A DNA stretch of 64,000 bases from Tatumella citrea (GTDB taxonomy: Bacteria > Pseudomonadota > Gammaproteobacteria > Enterobacterales > Enterobacteriaceae). The stretch's first letter is position 1. The number at the start of each line of letters is the position of its first letter. The notes below the pieces were generated by a model. That model was not told the origin of the DNA. It made no database searches and worked only from the letters and a program-made list of their open reading frames with translations. This document shows positions 30,517-39,665 of the stretch, piece by piece. The position numbers and the translations under genes are program-made. Location of the stretch: the NCBI RefSeq assembly GCF_002163585.1, contig NZ_CP015579.1, forward strand, positions 3,658,001 to 3,722,000. Reading direction: 5' to 3'.

Positions 30517-30707
30517 ATAATAATCCAGCACTAAATAAAAAATATAGAGACCTTTAATTAAGACAAAAAGTTAGCCTTACATCTTGTTGTTATCAAATCA
30601 ATAAGATGCAGTTAAATTACCATATCAAAATTAAAGTCAGTTTTATAAAAAAAATAAATCTTCAATGAAGGATTTAATTTTAATCGTCAATAGACGAGTT
30701 ACATGAA

Positions 30708-31148
30708 CTATTCTTTGTTTTCCCAGACAACATCTAAAACAGTTCGTGTGATTTTCCAGGCACCGTCAATCCGTTGGTATTCATCTTTATATACTCCAAA
30801 GAGTAGAAGAGGATTTGATGATGGTTTAGATGCGGTTTCCAGGTCAATCAGATAGCACTTGCCTTCGGCAGTATCTTCCCCGGTGATATTAACCCAATGA
30901 TTTGAAATAACATGCATAAACGGATAAGACCCTGTGTTATCTCTGTCATATAATCTGAAAGCATCTGCCAGGCCAGCTTTAATTTCTGTAATCCCTTCCA
31001 TTTTCCCGACAGTGACTTCGACCACTGCCTCTTCAGAAAAGACCTGATCAAGCAACTGAATATTATTTCCGTCAAGATAATGAGAATACAGCACCCGGAG
31101 ATTACGAATTTCTTCAATATCAATTAATTTCTGAATATTCTTGTCCAT
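30708..31148 (-). CDS. NTF2/SnoaL-like protein, single domain
   Basis: A 146-residue protein with the NTF2-like pattern: an N-terminal helix with RVLYSHYLDGNN, EAVVEVTVGKMEGITEI, a His in MHVISNHWVNITG and a C-terminal W-rich strand. The family includes polyketide cyclases, dehydratases and ring-hydroxylating small subunits. The catalytic role cannot be told from the sequence. It is 36 bases after the next NTF2-like gene in a leftward operon. Confidence 0.75.
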   Translation of the reverse strand: MDKNIQKLIDIEEIRNLRVLYSHYLDGNNIQLLDQVFSEEAVVEVTVGKMEGITEIKAGLADAFRLYDRDNTGSYPFMHVISNHWVNITGEDTAEGKCYLIDLETASKPSSNPLLLFGVYKDEYQRIDGAWKITRTVLDVVWENKE

Positions 31149-31184
31149 AACATCACCCTCTGGTTAAATTTAGGTTGTTTGTTA

Positions 31185-32156
31185 CTATAAAAATTCAGCC
31201 TCGGTCACACCAATATCGAAAGCAGGAATATTTTTTTCGTTGAACCAGCCTGGTCTGTAATCGAACCAGCTAATACGCCATTGGTTATCATTTTCCAGCT
31301 GCACCTGCAATTGATAATGAGCGCCATAGACTTTATGCCCTTTTTCATCATAAGGCTGATCAGGAATAATACGTCCAACTATCATACGGGCAGTTTTTTG
31401 ATCAGCTTCAGGTTCAATTTTTAAGACATCTGCAAAATGCTGCATCCATGGCCAATGACGGCGAAAGTTTTTTTGCTGTCCAATAATTGACTGACGTCCC
31501 TTCAGACGTCCCATAGGCGAAAATCCGCCCTCGGCATCTTTTGAATAGCTGTCGCTCAGCAAAGAAATATCATTCTGATCAATAGCCCAGGAATATTTAC
31601 TGTATAACTGAGCAACCGCACCTGCCAGTTCAGATTGTTGTTGTTCATCCCGAACAACACTCCAGGGAGAATTCAGTTCGCTAACAATGACCGGGGAGGG
31701 ATCTCCTAATTGCCAGCCATTATCTGTGGGAATATATAGCCAGTGTTTAGCCAGCGATGGATCACCTTTAGACCAGTTAGCCTGAATGCGCACTTCATGC
31801 AAAAGTATTTCCCCGGACGCATTAAACCGAAACTGAAATATAACACTGCCACCAAAAAGAAACTGCTGCCGACCACGTTGCAGTAACCCCATCACATAGG
31901 CGCTGGATACTGCGATATTATTATTTCCGATTACCGTAGCATGGTTGCTGGTACGCATCCAGTTGAACAAATCAGTATCTTCTGCCAGCAGTTGTTTCCA
32001 CTCAGCGCCTCCGTGAGCCTCGCCATGTTGGCCGCTCATTAATACAGTATCATCTGCCAGACTGGGGAACAGTGTTTCCCACTGACCATCAGACCATGAA
32101 TTAAAAAAGCTATTGATAATTGAGTTCACTGCAGTTCGTAAATTTTTCTCTGTCAT
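31185..32156 (-). CDS. Tandem NTF2/SnoaL-like protein (two domains)
   Basis: A 323-residue protein whose two halves each look NTF2-like. The N half has FFNSWSDGQWETLFPSLADDTVLMSG and a GGSVIFQFRFNASGEI strand; the second begins near residue 175 (LAGAVAQLYSKYSWAIDQNDISLLSDSYSKDAE) and repeats the helix-then-acidic-turn layout with a terminal WFDYRPGWF strand. I do not recognise a named family member. Third gene of the leftward operon. Confidence 0.7.
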   Translation of the reverse strand: MTEKNLRTAVNSIINSFFNSWSDGQWETLFPSLADDTVLMSGQHGEAHGGAEWKQLLAEDTDLFNWMRTSNHATVIGNNNIAVSSAYVMGLLQRGRQQFLFGGSVIFQFRFNASGEILLHEVRIQANWSKGDPSLAKHWLYIPTDNGWQLGDPSPVIVSELNSPWSVVRDEQQQSELAGAVAQLYSKYSWAIDQNDISLLSDSYSKDAEGGFSPMGRLKGRQSIIGQQKNFRRHWPWMQHFADVLKIEPEADQKTARMIVGRIIPDQPYDEKGHKVYGAHYQLQVQLENDNQWRISWFDYRPGWFNEKNIPAFDIGVTEAEFL

Positions 32157-32200
32157 GGTAATTCACTTCCGGATACAGTTAAAAGCCATTAGTAAAATTG

Positions 32201-33286
32201 CTATTCCCGATACGGCAGGTAATCTGTGTATCCACTCGAGCCTCCTCCGTAATAAGCGTTTTTATTTGCCTGGGATAGCGGCCAACCATTTTTAATTCGT
32301 TCAACAAAATCCGGATTTGCAATAAATGGGCTGCCGAACGCGGCAAGATCAATCATATTATCTTTGATAAGCGTGTCAGCCTGATTAATATTCAGTCCTC
32401 CAGCCAGGATCAACGTCCCTTTCCACTCCCGACGAAAATTACGCAGAAATCCATTGAACATAACATCTCCCTGCGCCATCAGATGCACATAAGCGATATT
32501 CCGTTGGCTGAGTTGCTGGCCAATATAAAGATATGTGTCCGATGCTTCTGAATAAGCGGGCATATCCTGCAACTGATTACAGGGGGAAAGACGCACCCCC
32601 GTGCGATCAGCACCAATTTCACCCACTATTGCATCGGTAATTTCGAGTAGTAGACGGGTTCGGTTTTCAATAGTCGCTCCGTTATATATATCATCACGAG
32701 TGTTTATCAGGGGATTGATAAACTGTTCGATCAAATATCCGTTAGCAGCATGAATTTCTACCCCATCAAAACCAGCCGCTATCGCATTAATTGCCGCAAG
32801 GCGAAAATCATTCACTATCCGGGGTATTTCTTCGGTAGCAAGTGCTCTTGGTGTGCTTGCTGTCACTGTCGCAGGCTGTCCATTGTCGTCCCAGGCAAAT
32901 GCGTTGCCTCCCTTAACAGAGGATGCACTGACAGGTGCAAGCCCTTCAGGTTGCAAACTGACGTGAGAGACTCGCCCGACATGCCATAGCTGAGCAAAAA
33001 TCTTTCCGCCTTGCTGATGAACAGCTTCGGTGACCGGACGCCAGGCAACTACTTGCGATTCACGGTAAATCCCCGGGGTAAAAAGATATCCGGTGCCTTC
33101 ACGGGATATAGGCAACCCCTCAGAGATTATCAACCCGGCGCTGGCTCTCTGAGCGTAGTATTGAGTGGTCAGATCATCTGCATGTTCATCTCTTGCACGG
33201 GAACGTGTCATGGGAGCCATGACAAAACGGTTCACAAGCTGTGTTTTCCCCATGTGATAAGTTGTAAAAAGTTCATTAGTTGACAT
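32201..33286 (-). CDS. Old Yellow Enzyme-type ene-reductase (OYE-1)
   Basis: A 361-residue FMN-dependent alkene reductase with the N-terminal MAPMTRSRA and PISREGTGYLFTPGIY blocks, and the catalytic HAANGYL (His179, Asn182, Tyr184). It departs from the usual family at two points: NTRDDIYNGATIENR instead of NxRTDEYGGSxENR, and SPCNQLQD instead of SPFGxLxD. The gene follows LLM-2 after 3 bases. It is a paralogue of the gene at 36156. Confidence 0.88.
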   Translation of the reverse strand: MSTNELFTTYHMGKTQLVNRFVMAPMTRSRARDEHADDLTTQYYAQRASAGLIISEGLPISREGTGYLFTPGIYRESQVVAWRPVTEAVHQQGGKIFAQLWHVGRVSHVSLQPEGLAPVSASSVKGGNAFAWDDNGQPATVTASTPRALATEEIPRIVNDFRLAAINAIAAGFDGVEIHAANGYLIEQFINPLINTRDDIYNGATIENRTRLLLEITDAIVGEIGADRTGVRLSPCNQLQDMPAYSEASDTYLYIGQQLSQRNIAYVHLMAQGDVMFNGFLRNFRREWKGTLILAGGLNINQADTLIKDNMIDLAAFGSPFIANPDFVERIKNGWPLSQANKNAYYGGGSSGYTDYLPYRE

Positions 33287-33289
33287 TGT

Positions 33290-34294
33290 TCAGTTGCTCC
33301 AACAATCAGCAATAAGCTGGTGAGAATAAATACGTGCTTCAGCATCGTGAATCCATGAATTCACCATAATTTCATTTGCACCAGTACGACGGATCAGGTC
33401 CATTAAGCCTGCGCGGACCCCCTTCGGAGTTCCCCATATTGATTCTCTTAACTGCGTGAGTATTTGTTGGGCTTCAGAGGGCCGCCATAATATATTCATG
33501 TTACGAACTGGCTTCAGCAGCTTTACAGCAATCCCCCGCCGAAAATAGAGGAACTTCTGCAATTCCGTAGTCGCCAACAGGTCAGCTTCTTTTTGTGTAT
33601 TTGCTGCAATAACGTTAACGCATACCATGACAAACGGGCTTTCGAGGAATTCCGACGGCTTAAACTCTGATCGATAAGTATCAATAGCGTTAGCCATATC
33701 GCCTGGTGAAAAATAAGAAGCAAACACAAAAGGTAAACTTTTCTGTGCCGCAAGCTTCGCACTGAAAGTACCAGACCCAAGCAGCCAGACAGGAATAGGC
33801 AGCCCTGCACCTGGTATGGCAGTGATACTCTGTCCGGAGTGTGCCTCAGCCAGAAAATATTGGAGTTCTTCCAGCAAGCCAGGAAATTCAAAACTTTGTG
33901 AAAGGCCATCACGCCGTAACGTCCGGCGAGTTTCCTGATCGATTCCGGAGGCTCGCCCAATACCAAGATCTACCCGGCCAGGATAGAGTGTCTCAAGCGT
34001 CCCAAACTGCTCAGCAATAATTAAAGGAGCATGATTTGGCAACATAATCCCGCCAGAACCAATCCGTATTTTATGAGTCCGGGCTCCAATGTGGCTCAGA
34101 AGCACCGCAGTAGCAGCACTGGCAATATCTGGCTTGTTATGGTGTTCAGCCATCCAGAAACGATGATAACCTGCATCTTCCGCCGCCCTGGCAAGAGTAA
34201 TACTGGTGTTAATGGCATCAGAAACAGAATGCCCTTCGGTGACAGGAGACAAGTCCAAAAGTGACAGAGGAATGTCAGAAAATTTCATAGTCAT
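33290..34294 (-). CDS. Luciferase-like flavin monooxygenase (LLM-2)
   Basis: A 334-residue LLM-family protein similar to LLM-1 along its length: [53 protein letters not shown]. Lead gene of the leftward operon LLM-2, OYE-1, tandem NTF2, NTF2. AAGGAG lies 9 bases before the ATG at 34294. It is divergent from the + operon across 202 bases holding a 12-bp palindrome. Confidence 0.86.
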   Translation of the reverse strand: MTMKFSDIPLSLLDLSPVTEGHSVSDAINTSITLARAAEDAGYHRFWMAEHHNKPDIASAATAVLLSHIGARTHKIRIGSGGIMLPNHAPLIIAEQFGTLETLYPGRVDLGIGRASGIDQETRRTLRRDGLSQSFEFPGLLEELQYFLAEAHSGQSITAIPGAGLPIPVWLLGSGTFSAKLAAQKSLPFVFASYFSPGDMANAIDTYRSEFKPSEFLESPFVMVCVNVIAANTQKEADLLATTELQKFLYFRRGIAVKLLKPVRNMNILWRPSEAQQILTQLRESIWGTPKGVRAGLMDLIRRTGANEIMVNSWIHDAEARIYSHQLIADCWSN

Positions 34295-34420
34295 CAATTT
34301 AATCTCCTTCCTCTGTCGTAAAAAATAAATATGGCAGTCACTATGTCAGGTTTCATAAGCATGATAAATCAGGTTACATTCGGAGCTGTGTATACATATA
34401 TTCTCCAATACCCCGGATTA

Positions 34421-34432
34421 AATAGCGCTATT
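34421..34432. promoter_or_regulatory. Perfect 12-bp palindrome between divergent operons
   Basis: AATAGCGCTATT lies between the divergent LLM-2 and NTF2-like starts, 65 bases before the rightward gene. It may be a regulator site, but its length allows chance occurrence. Confidence 0.35.
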
Positions 34433-34496
34433 CTTAGCACTGAAGAAAATGTACAGATATATCATTTAATCCTTAATTTTTTCCCACGGAGATCTG

Positions 34497-35240
34497 ATGT
34501 CCAGAACAGCAAAAACTGAAGCCCGATATCATTCAGCATGTGACATTGCACACCGCTGGTTTGCGTATTTTGAAGGAGAAACAGAAGATGTTATTTCTCA
34601 CAGCAGCATCTTCTCTGAAGACATTATGTTAGTACATGCAGGAACTCATCTGCTGGCAAAAGGGAAATCAGAAATTATTCAGTGGCTGAATAACTTGCCT
34701 TATGAAAAAGGATCACATTTTATTCGACATATTGATGTTAAACCTTTAGAGAATGACCAGGCCGAAGTAAATATGGATATCAGTTATCAGGCAATAGGTA
34801 AAGACGGAACAGTTGGAGGAGCGTTATCTAAATACCAGACACTGGTTACTTATGATAATGAGAATAATGCTGTATTTACTTTTATACAGAAAACCCCACT
34901 GATGCCAAATCCTGATAAAGTATTTCATGATTCATTTGCTGACAATCGCCTGAGGTCATTTATTAACCATCTCTTCTATCTGATGCTGACACCCAACGCA
35001 GATATTCGGTCATTATTCAGCTCTGCGCCTGAATCTTATAGCTTAAACAGAGTTTTATCATTGCCTGAATCCTCGAACATAAGTGATATTTTGCTTATAA
35101 GTTCAGATCCAGAATCATTATCATTTTTGATTCAATTTTCTTTATCCACTACGATTTATGAGTTGAGCCTGTCACTTAACGAAGCACCAGGACGCTATAT
35201 ATCTATAAAACATGCTGAATTATTAGAGAAAGTTGGATAA
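34497..35240 (+). CDS. NTF2-like N-terminal protein, probable
   Basis: A 247-residue protein. The N-terminal 130 residues have an NTF2-like order (helix with CDIAHRWFAYFEGETEDVI, an acidic turn, HLLAKGKSEIIQWL, SYQAIGKDGTVGGALSKYQTLVTYD). The C-terminal half is low in recognisable features and rich in Ser and Leu. GGAG precedes the ATG. It is divergent from LLM-2 and 3 bases before the LysR gene, so both are likely co-expressed. Confidence 0.6.
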   Translation: MSRTAKTEARYHSACDIAHRWFAYFEGETEDVISHSSIFSEDIMLVHAGTHLLAKGKSEIIQWLNNLPYEKGSHFIRHIDVKPLENDQAEVNMDISYQAIGKDGTVGGALSKYQTLVTYDNENNAVFTFIQKTPLMPNPDKVFHDSFADNRLRSFINHLFYLMLTPNADIRSLFSSAPESYSLNRVLSLPESSNISDILLISSDPESLSFLIQFSLSTTIYELSLSLNEAPGRYISIKHAELLEKVG

Positions 35241-35243
35241 ACC

Positions 35244-36155
35244 ATGAGAAAAACCGATCATCTGGGTGGAATAAATGCATTCATAACCACAGCTCAGTTG
35301 GGTAATTTTACGGCAGCCGCCGAACGGCTGGGATTGACTAAATCTGCAGTGGGTAAAAGCGTCAGTCGGCTTGAAGACCGCCTGGGACTAAAACTATTCC
35401 ACAGGTCCACCCGTAGACTCAGCCTGACTCCGGATGGTGAGCGATTTTTAATCAGTTGCCAGAGCGCTTTCGATATTCTTGACCAGGCGGAAGCGGAATT
35501 AAAATCTCATATCCAACAGCCTGCTGGCAGGCTTCGGGTAGATTTGCCTGCTGCTTTCGGCAGGCAACGCATATTGCCAATCTTACTGGAAATTACCCGT
35601 AAATATCCCGAACTTGCTCTGACAGTGACATTCAGCGAGCGGTTTGTTGATCTTATTGATGAAGGCATCGATCTGGTCATCCGCATTGGCGAGCTTGCCG
35701 ATAGCAGCGGGCTGGTCGCCAGAAGGCTCACGACTCAAAAACTGGTGATTTGCGCCTCTCCGGACTATCTGCTCTATAGCGGTGAACCAGAAACCATAGA
35801 CGATATTTCCGGACACCAATGTGTCATTGGTTTCAGACGACATCAGCCTGTGTCATGGCTATTGAAAGATTCCCAGGGACACATAACACGATATACTCCC
35901 CCTGCAACACATGAGTTTGCCGATGGTGACGCCATGCTGCAGGCAACTCTGGCAGGGTGTGGTTTGTCACAGCTACCCATATGGCTGGTAGGTAAATATT
36001 TGGAAAGCGGAGAATTGCAGGAAGTTTTGGTAGGGCACTCCGGAGGTGAAATGCCCATCAGCGCTCTTTGGCCTAAAAGCCGCCAGCTGCTACCGAAAAT
36101 CAGATATGTCGTAGACACTTTGGTTCAGGCGGCAAAAGACGGCACACTCGATTAA
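35244..36155 (+). CDS. LysR-family transcriptional regulator
   Basis: A 303-residue LysR protein with an N-terminal winged helix (AFITTAQLGNFTAAAERLGLTKSAVGKSVSRLEDRLGLKLFHRSTRRL) and an effector-binding domain with FVDLIDEGIDLVIRIGELADSSG. Placed between the two arms of the flavoenzyme cluster, it is the obvious regulator. It ends exactly where the convergent OYE-2 gene ends. Confidence 0.9.
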   Translation: MRKTDHLGGINAFITTAQLGNFTAAAERLGLTKSAVGKSVSRLEDRLGLKLFHRSTRRLSLTPDGERFLISCQSAFDILDQAEAELKSHIQQPAGRLRVDLPAAFGRQRILPILLEITRKYPELALTVTFSERFVDLIDEGIDLVIRIGELADSSGLVARRLTTQKLVICASPDYLLYSGEPETIDDISGHQCVIGFRRHQPVSWLLKDSQGHITRYTPPATHEFADGDAMLQATLAGCGLSQLPIWLVGKYLESGELQEVLVGHSGGEMPISALWPKSRQLLPKIRYVVDTLVQAAKDGTLD

Positions 36156-37262
36156 TCAGTCCTGCGATTTGTAAACAGGGTAGTCCGTATAACCTTCTTC
36201 AAGACCGCCATACATAGTCGCCCGGTTTACTTCATTCAATGGCCAGTCATTTTGCATTCTTTCCACCAGATCCGGATTCGCAATGTAAGGCCGGCCGAAG
36301 GCAATCAAATCAGCTTTTCCTGAAGTGATATAAGACTCCGCCAGAGCTTTATTAAATCCGCCAGCAATGATCAATGTGCCGTGATAAGCATCTCGGAATT
36401 TTTCAATAAACCCATCAGGTATCGCCTGCTCACCCAGTGTTTGCTGGTCGCTGAGATGTACATAAGCTAACGATCTGCGGCTCAGTTCTTTCGCGATGAG
36501 TAACCAGGTTTCTTCTTCCCCTGAAAAAGCATGCATATCAAACAGGCGACCAAAAGGAGCAAGTCGAATCCCTGTTTTGTCTGCGCCAATAGCCTGAGAT
36601 ACTGCATCAGTAACATTCAGAACAAAACGCAGCCGGTTCTCTGGTCGCGGGCCGCCATACTCATCAGTACGGGTGTTAAGACCGCCATTAATGAACTGTT
36701 CTAACAGATAACCATTCGCCGCATGGATTTCTACTCCATCAAAACCTGCCTGTATGGCATTTTTGGCAGCTCGTGCATAATCCTGCACAATCTGGCTGAG
36801 TTCATCGGTCGCCAATGCACGTGGAGCAGAGACGGGTACAGGACCAGGGTTTCCTTGTTCATCGCGGGCATAGCAGGTTGAATTGTTTGCTCTGACAGCA
36901 ACACAGCTGACCGGTGCTTCACCGTCTTGCTGCAAACTGGTATGTGAGATTCGTCCTACATGCCAGATTTGGAGGTAAATTTTTCCACCCGCCTCATGAA
37001 CCGCACGGGTCGTTTTTTCCCACCCTTTAATCTGCTCGTCATTATAAATACCCGGGGTGAACAAATATCCTTGCCCCTGAACTGAAATTTGAGCACCTTC
37101 TGTAATAATCAGTCCTGCTGAAGCACGTTGCTGATAATACTTTGCCGTCAGATCATCGGCGGTATCTCCCGCTTTGGCTCGTGAACGGGTCATAGGCGCC
37201 ATAATAATTCGGTTTTTAAGAGTAATTCCACCTAACTGATAAGCTGTAAATAATTTGTCCAT
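36156..37262 (-). CDS. Old Yellow Enzyme-type ene-reductase (OYE-2)
   Basis: A 368-residue NemA-like ene-reductase: MAPMTRSRAK, GYLFTPGIYNDEQ, HAANGYL (His180, Asn183, Tyr185), NTRTDEYGGPRPENR and the phosphate-binding FGRPYIANPDLVER. Unlike OYE-1 it retains the family motifs. AGGAG is 8 bases before the ATG at 37262. An inverted repeat with a 10-bp arm lies 53 bases upstream. Confidence 0.92.
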   Translation of the reverse strand: MDKLFTAYQLGGITLKNRIIMAPMTRSRAKAGDTADDLTAKYYQQRASAGLIITEGAQISVQGQGYLFTPGIYNDEQIKGWEKTTRAVHEAGGKIYLQIWHVGRISHTSLQQDGEAPVSCVAVRANNSTCYARDEQGNPGPVPVSAPRALATDELSQIVQDYARAAKNAIQAGFDGVEIHAANGYLLEQFINGGLNTRTDEYGGPRPENRLRFVLNVTDAVSQAIGADKTGIRLAPFGRLFDMHAFSGEEETWLLIAKELSRRSLAYVHLSDQQTLGEQAIPDGFIEKFRDAYHGTLIIAGGFNKALAESYITSGKADLIAFGRPYIANPDLVERMQNDWPLNEVNRATMYGGLEEGYTDYPVYKSQD

Positions 37263-37314
37263 ATTTAGCTCCTTAGCTGCAAATAATGCTTTCATCATGG
37301 AGCTCTGCTGCCGT

Positions 37315-37353
37315 TTATGGAACACCTGTTTGTTCCTCACAGATGTTCCATAA
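37315..37353. promoter_or_regulatory. Inverted-repeat operator upstream of OYE-2
   Basis: TTATGGAACA at 37315-37324 and TGTTCCATAA at 37344-37353 are perfect inverted repeats with a 19-base spacer. The spacer holds a further TGTTCC (37331-37336), so GGAACA-N6-TGTTCC is also a dyad. This array fits a dimeric or tetrameric repressor or LysR binding site for OYE-2, and perhaps the upstream MFS gene. Confidence 0.6.
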
Positions 37354-37374
37354 GTTCTACATTACTTTAAATTC

Positions 37375-38553
37375 TTATGCTGATCCTTCTGATAAGCAAA
37401 CTGTTTTAACATCAGAACGATGTTTAATAACAATACTGTAGAATGCGAGCCCCGCAAAAATTACACTGCTGAGTACTACAGAGTGAGCGCCAAGGTGGGC
37501 AATAAACCAACCACCGGCAAGCGAGCCAATAGTAATTCCCAGATTGGAAAATGACATATACAGGCTGTTCGCAAACTCAGGTGCCTCTCTGGCTTCACGC
37601 ATTAGCCATGTCTGACTGATCACCAGGCCGGAAGAATGACATGCGCCCCAGAAAACTGTGAGCAGACACATTGCCATTGGAGAAAAACCTAACCACCAAA
37701 CCAACAGTAAAACAGAAATATACAGCAGTGGATAAATATGAGTTGTCTTCACAGTATTCTTTTGCAAAAAACTACTGAAGATAAAGTTACCTACAAAACC
37801 ACACACACCAAACAAAATCAGCATAGCGCTGATAGAATTGCTATTGAGATGTGTCACTCGGGTCAGATAATCGGCAACATAGCTGAAACAGGAAAACATG
37901 GCTGCGAAAACCAGCGTAACAGTGGAAATAGTCAACCATAGCTTTTTGTTTTTCAGCACAGAAACCTGACTGGCAAAAGACACTTTATGCGTAGCAGGCA
38001 TTGAAGGCATAAGGAACAGGACCCCAATAAAAGCCACAACGCAGGCAGCAGCGCCAAAATAGAAAGCCGCGGCCAGTGAGAAATGGTCGGCAATCAGAGA
38101 ACTTAAAGGAACACCCAATACCAGGCCTATAGCCACCCCGGCAAACACCTTAGCAGCAGCACCAGCAGCTTTCTCTTTAGGGACAGAGCTGGCAGCAACC
38201 ACCAATGCAACAGCAAAGAAAACAGCATGTGCCAGTGCAGGGAGAATACGGAATACCAGCATCAGATTAAACACATCTGTTGTCGCATAAATTAAGTTAG
38301 AGATGATAAATACACACAGAATAGTCAGCAGAACTGTTTTCTTGTTAAATCCTGAAAGTAACAGGGTAATAAACGGACCAGTGATCGCCACAATAATAGC
38401 ATAGATACTGACCAGAAAACCGACCTGCTGTGACGTCACATGAAGTTGTGAGACAAGTTTTGGTAACAGGCCAATGATGGCTATTTCTGTTGTAATTACC
38501 CCGAATACAGCAACCGACAAAGCCAGTAAAAGCAAAGTGCTTTTATTTTGCAT
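37375..38553 (-). CDS. MFS efflux transporter (AraJ/NepI-like DHA1)
   Basis: A 392-residue 12-helix major-facilitator protein of the DHA1 type. It has an export-type first helix (LALSVAVFGVITTEIAIIGLLPKL), a long basic central loop and a second six-helix half (FSCFSYVADYLTRVTHL). It lies 112 bases upstream of OYE-2 and is probably co-transcribed with it. Substrate unknown; export of a cluster product or toxin is inferred. Confidence 0.85.
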   Translation of the reverse strand: MQNKSTLLLLALSVAVFGVITTEIAIIGLLPKLVSQLHVTSQQVGFLVSIYAIIVAITGPFITLLLSGFNKKTVLLTILCVFIISNLIYATTDVFNLMLVFRILPALAHAVFFAVALVVAASSVPKEKAAGAAAKVFAGVAIGLVLGVPLSSLIADHFSLAAAFYFGAAACVVAFIGVLFLMPSMPATHKVSFASQVSVLKNKKLWLTISTVTLVFAAMFSCFSYVADYLTRVTHLNSNSISAMLILFGVCGFVGNFIFSSFLQKNTVKTTHIYPLLYISVLLLVWWLGFSPMAMCLLTVFWGACHSSGLVISQTWLMREAREAPEFANSLYMSFSNLGITIGSLAGGWFIAHLGAHSVVLSSVIFAGLAFYSIVIKHRSDVKTVCLSEGSA

Positions 38554-38855
38554 AGCATACCCTTATGAAAGAACAACAATAAAAAACGGAAACTAAACTG
38601 ACAAAGAAATTGTTATTTGCGATGGTCAGATAATTTCCGGACGTACATCATCGCGAACTTTCACATCGGGAAAAACAGGTATTCAGGAGCTACAGTGAAG
38701 ACATAGATTCTTCAATCTGATTTTCATATCATAACCATTGGAAAAGGTGTTTTTTAAACAGATAGAAAGCAGGATTACTAACGGGGTATTTATTCCAGAA
38801 AAGCTATTTATCAGTGAACGTATAGCAACCAACCATCCAATTTTTCTCTGGTATA
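38554..38855. other. Intergenic region upstream of the MFS gene
   Basis: About 300 bases between the MFS gene and the LysR fragment. It is AT-rich with no convincing open frame. It should hold the promoter for the leftward MFS gene. Confidence 0.5.
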
Positions 38856-39355
38856 TTAAAGTTTATCGCTGCCAAAGATCTCAGGGGTATTTATTGAAAC
38901 CTTTTGCAGTTCGTCAATAATGGCCCTAACTTTTGGTTTTGGATAAAGGGTCTTTGGCCATATAGCATGAATAGGCATTTTTGCTCCTGCAAAGCTATTC
39001 AAAACAGTCACCAGACGCCCCTCCTCAAGCTCTTTATTAATAAGCCAGGTAGGTAATGGGCAAAGACCGCAACCGGCAAGTACTGAGCTTGCCATCCCTT
39101 CTCCATCGCTCATTTCAAAACGTGACTTCACAGGGAGTTGAACTTCGTTTCCTGAGTTATCTTTCAAAAATCAGCTATATCACCCCGATTTTTTCCAGCC
39201 TGTGACACAGTCTCTGCCTTTCAGATCCTCAGGCGTTTTTGGGATGCCAGAACGCTCAGGATAATCAGGGGCAGCACAAACAACCAGCTTTTGTATGCCT
39301 AACTTCTTAGCTACCAGTCCAGTATTATCCCGTTCTCCGGTCAGTTTCTTTCCGC
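38856..39355 (-). pseudogene. LysR-family regulator, C-terminal fragment
   Basis: The effector-binding half of a LysR protein remains: DNTGLVAKKLGIQKLVVCAAPDYPE, then EGMASSVLAGCGLCPLPTW and KMPIHAIWPKTLYPKPKVR. Two in-frame TGA stops (39171 and 39180) break it, apparently from a pair of compensating indels. The DNA-binding half is missing, cut near IRIG. It probably once regulated the nearby MFS/OYE-2 genes. Confidence 0.75.
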
Positions 39356-39380
39356 TCATCCACTGCTGAAAGTCGAAGCC

Positions 39381-39596
39381 AGTTTTACCGATCGGGTAGT
39401 TGATTTTGCGGAAGAAGGACTTGATTTGGCAATCAGGATCGGTGACGGTCATACCAGTACAGAATATATTAGCCGGGTCATTGAACGTTCGAGACCACGA
39501 CTGTTTTCTTCCGCCGGTTATCCCGAAACATGGGGACGCCCGGGACAATCGCCGAACCGGAACATCACCGGCATCTTATTTACGGGCTGGGCATAG
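39381..39596 (+). pseudogene. Second LysR fragment, opposite orientation
   Basis: On the + strand, SFTDRVVDFAEEGLDLAIRIGDG followed by YISRVIERSRPRLFSSAGYPETWGRPG is a LysR effector-domain piece, ending in a premature TAG. It starts about 25 bases from the end of the leftward LysR fragment and is not its missing half, so two LysR genes were broken here. Confidence 0.6.
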
Positions 39597-39665
39597 CATT
39601 AATTATTCCGCTGGAAACTCACAGATAAGTAAGGAAATTCAGGCAGCACAGATGGCAACCAATAT

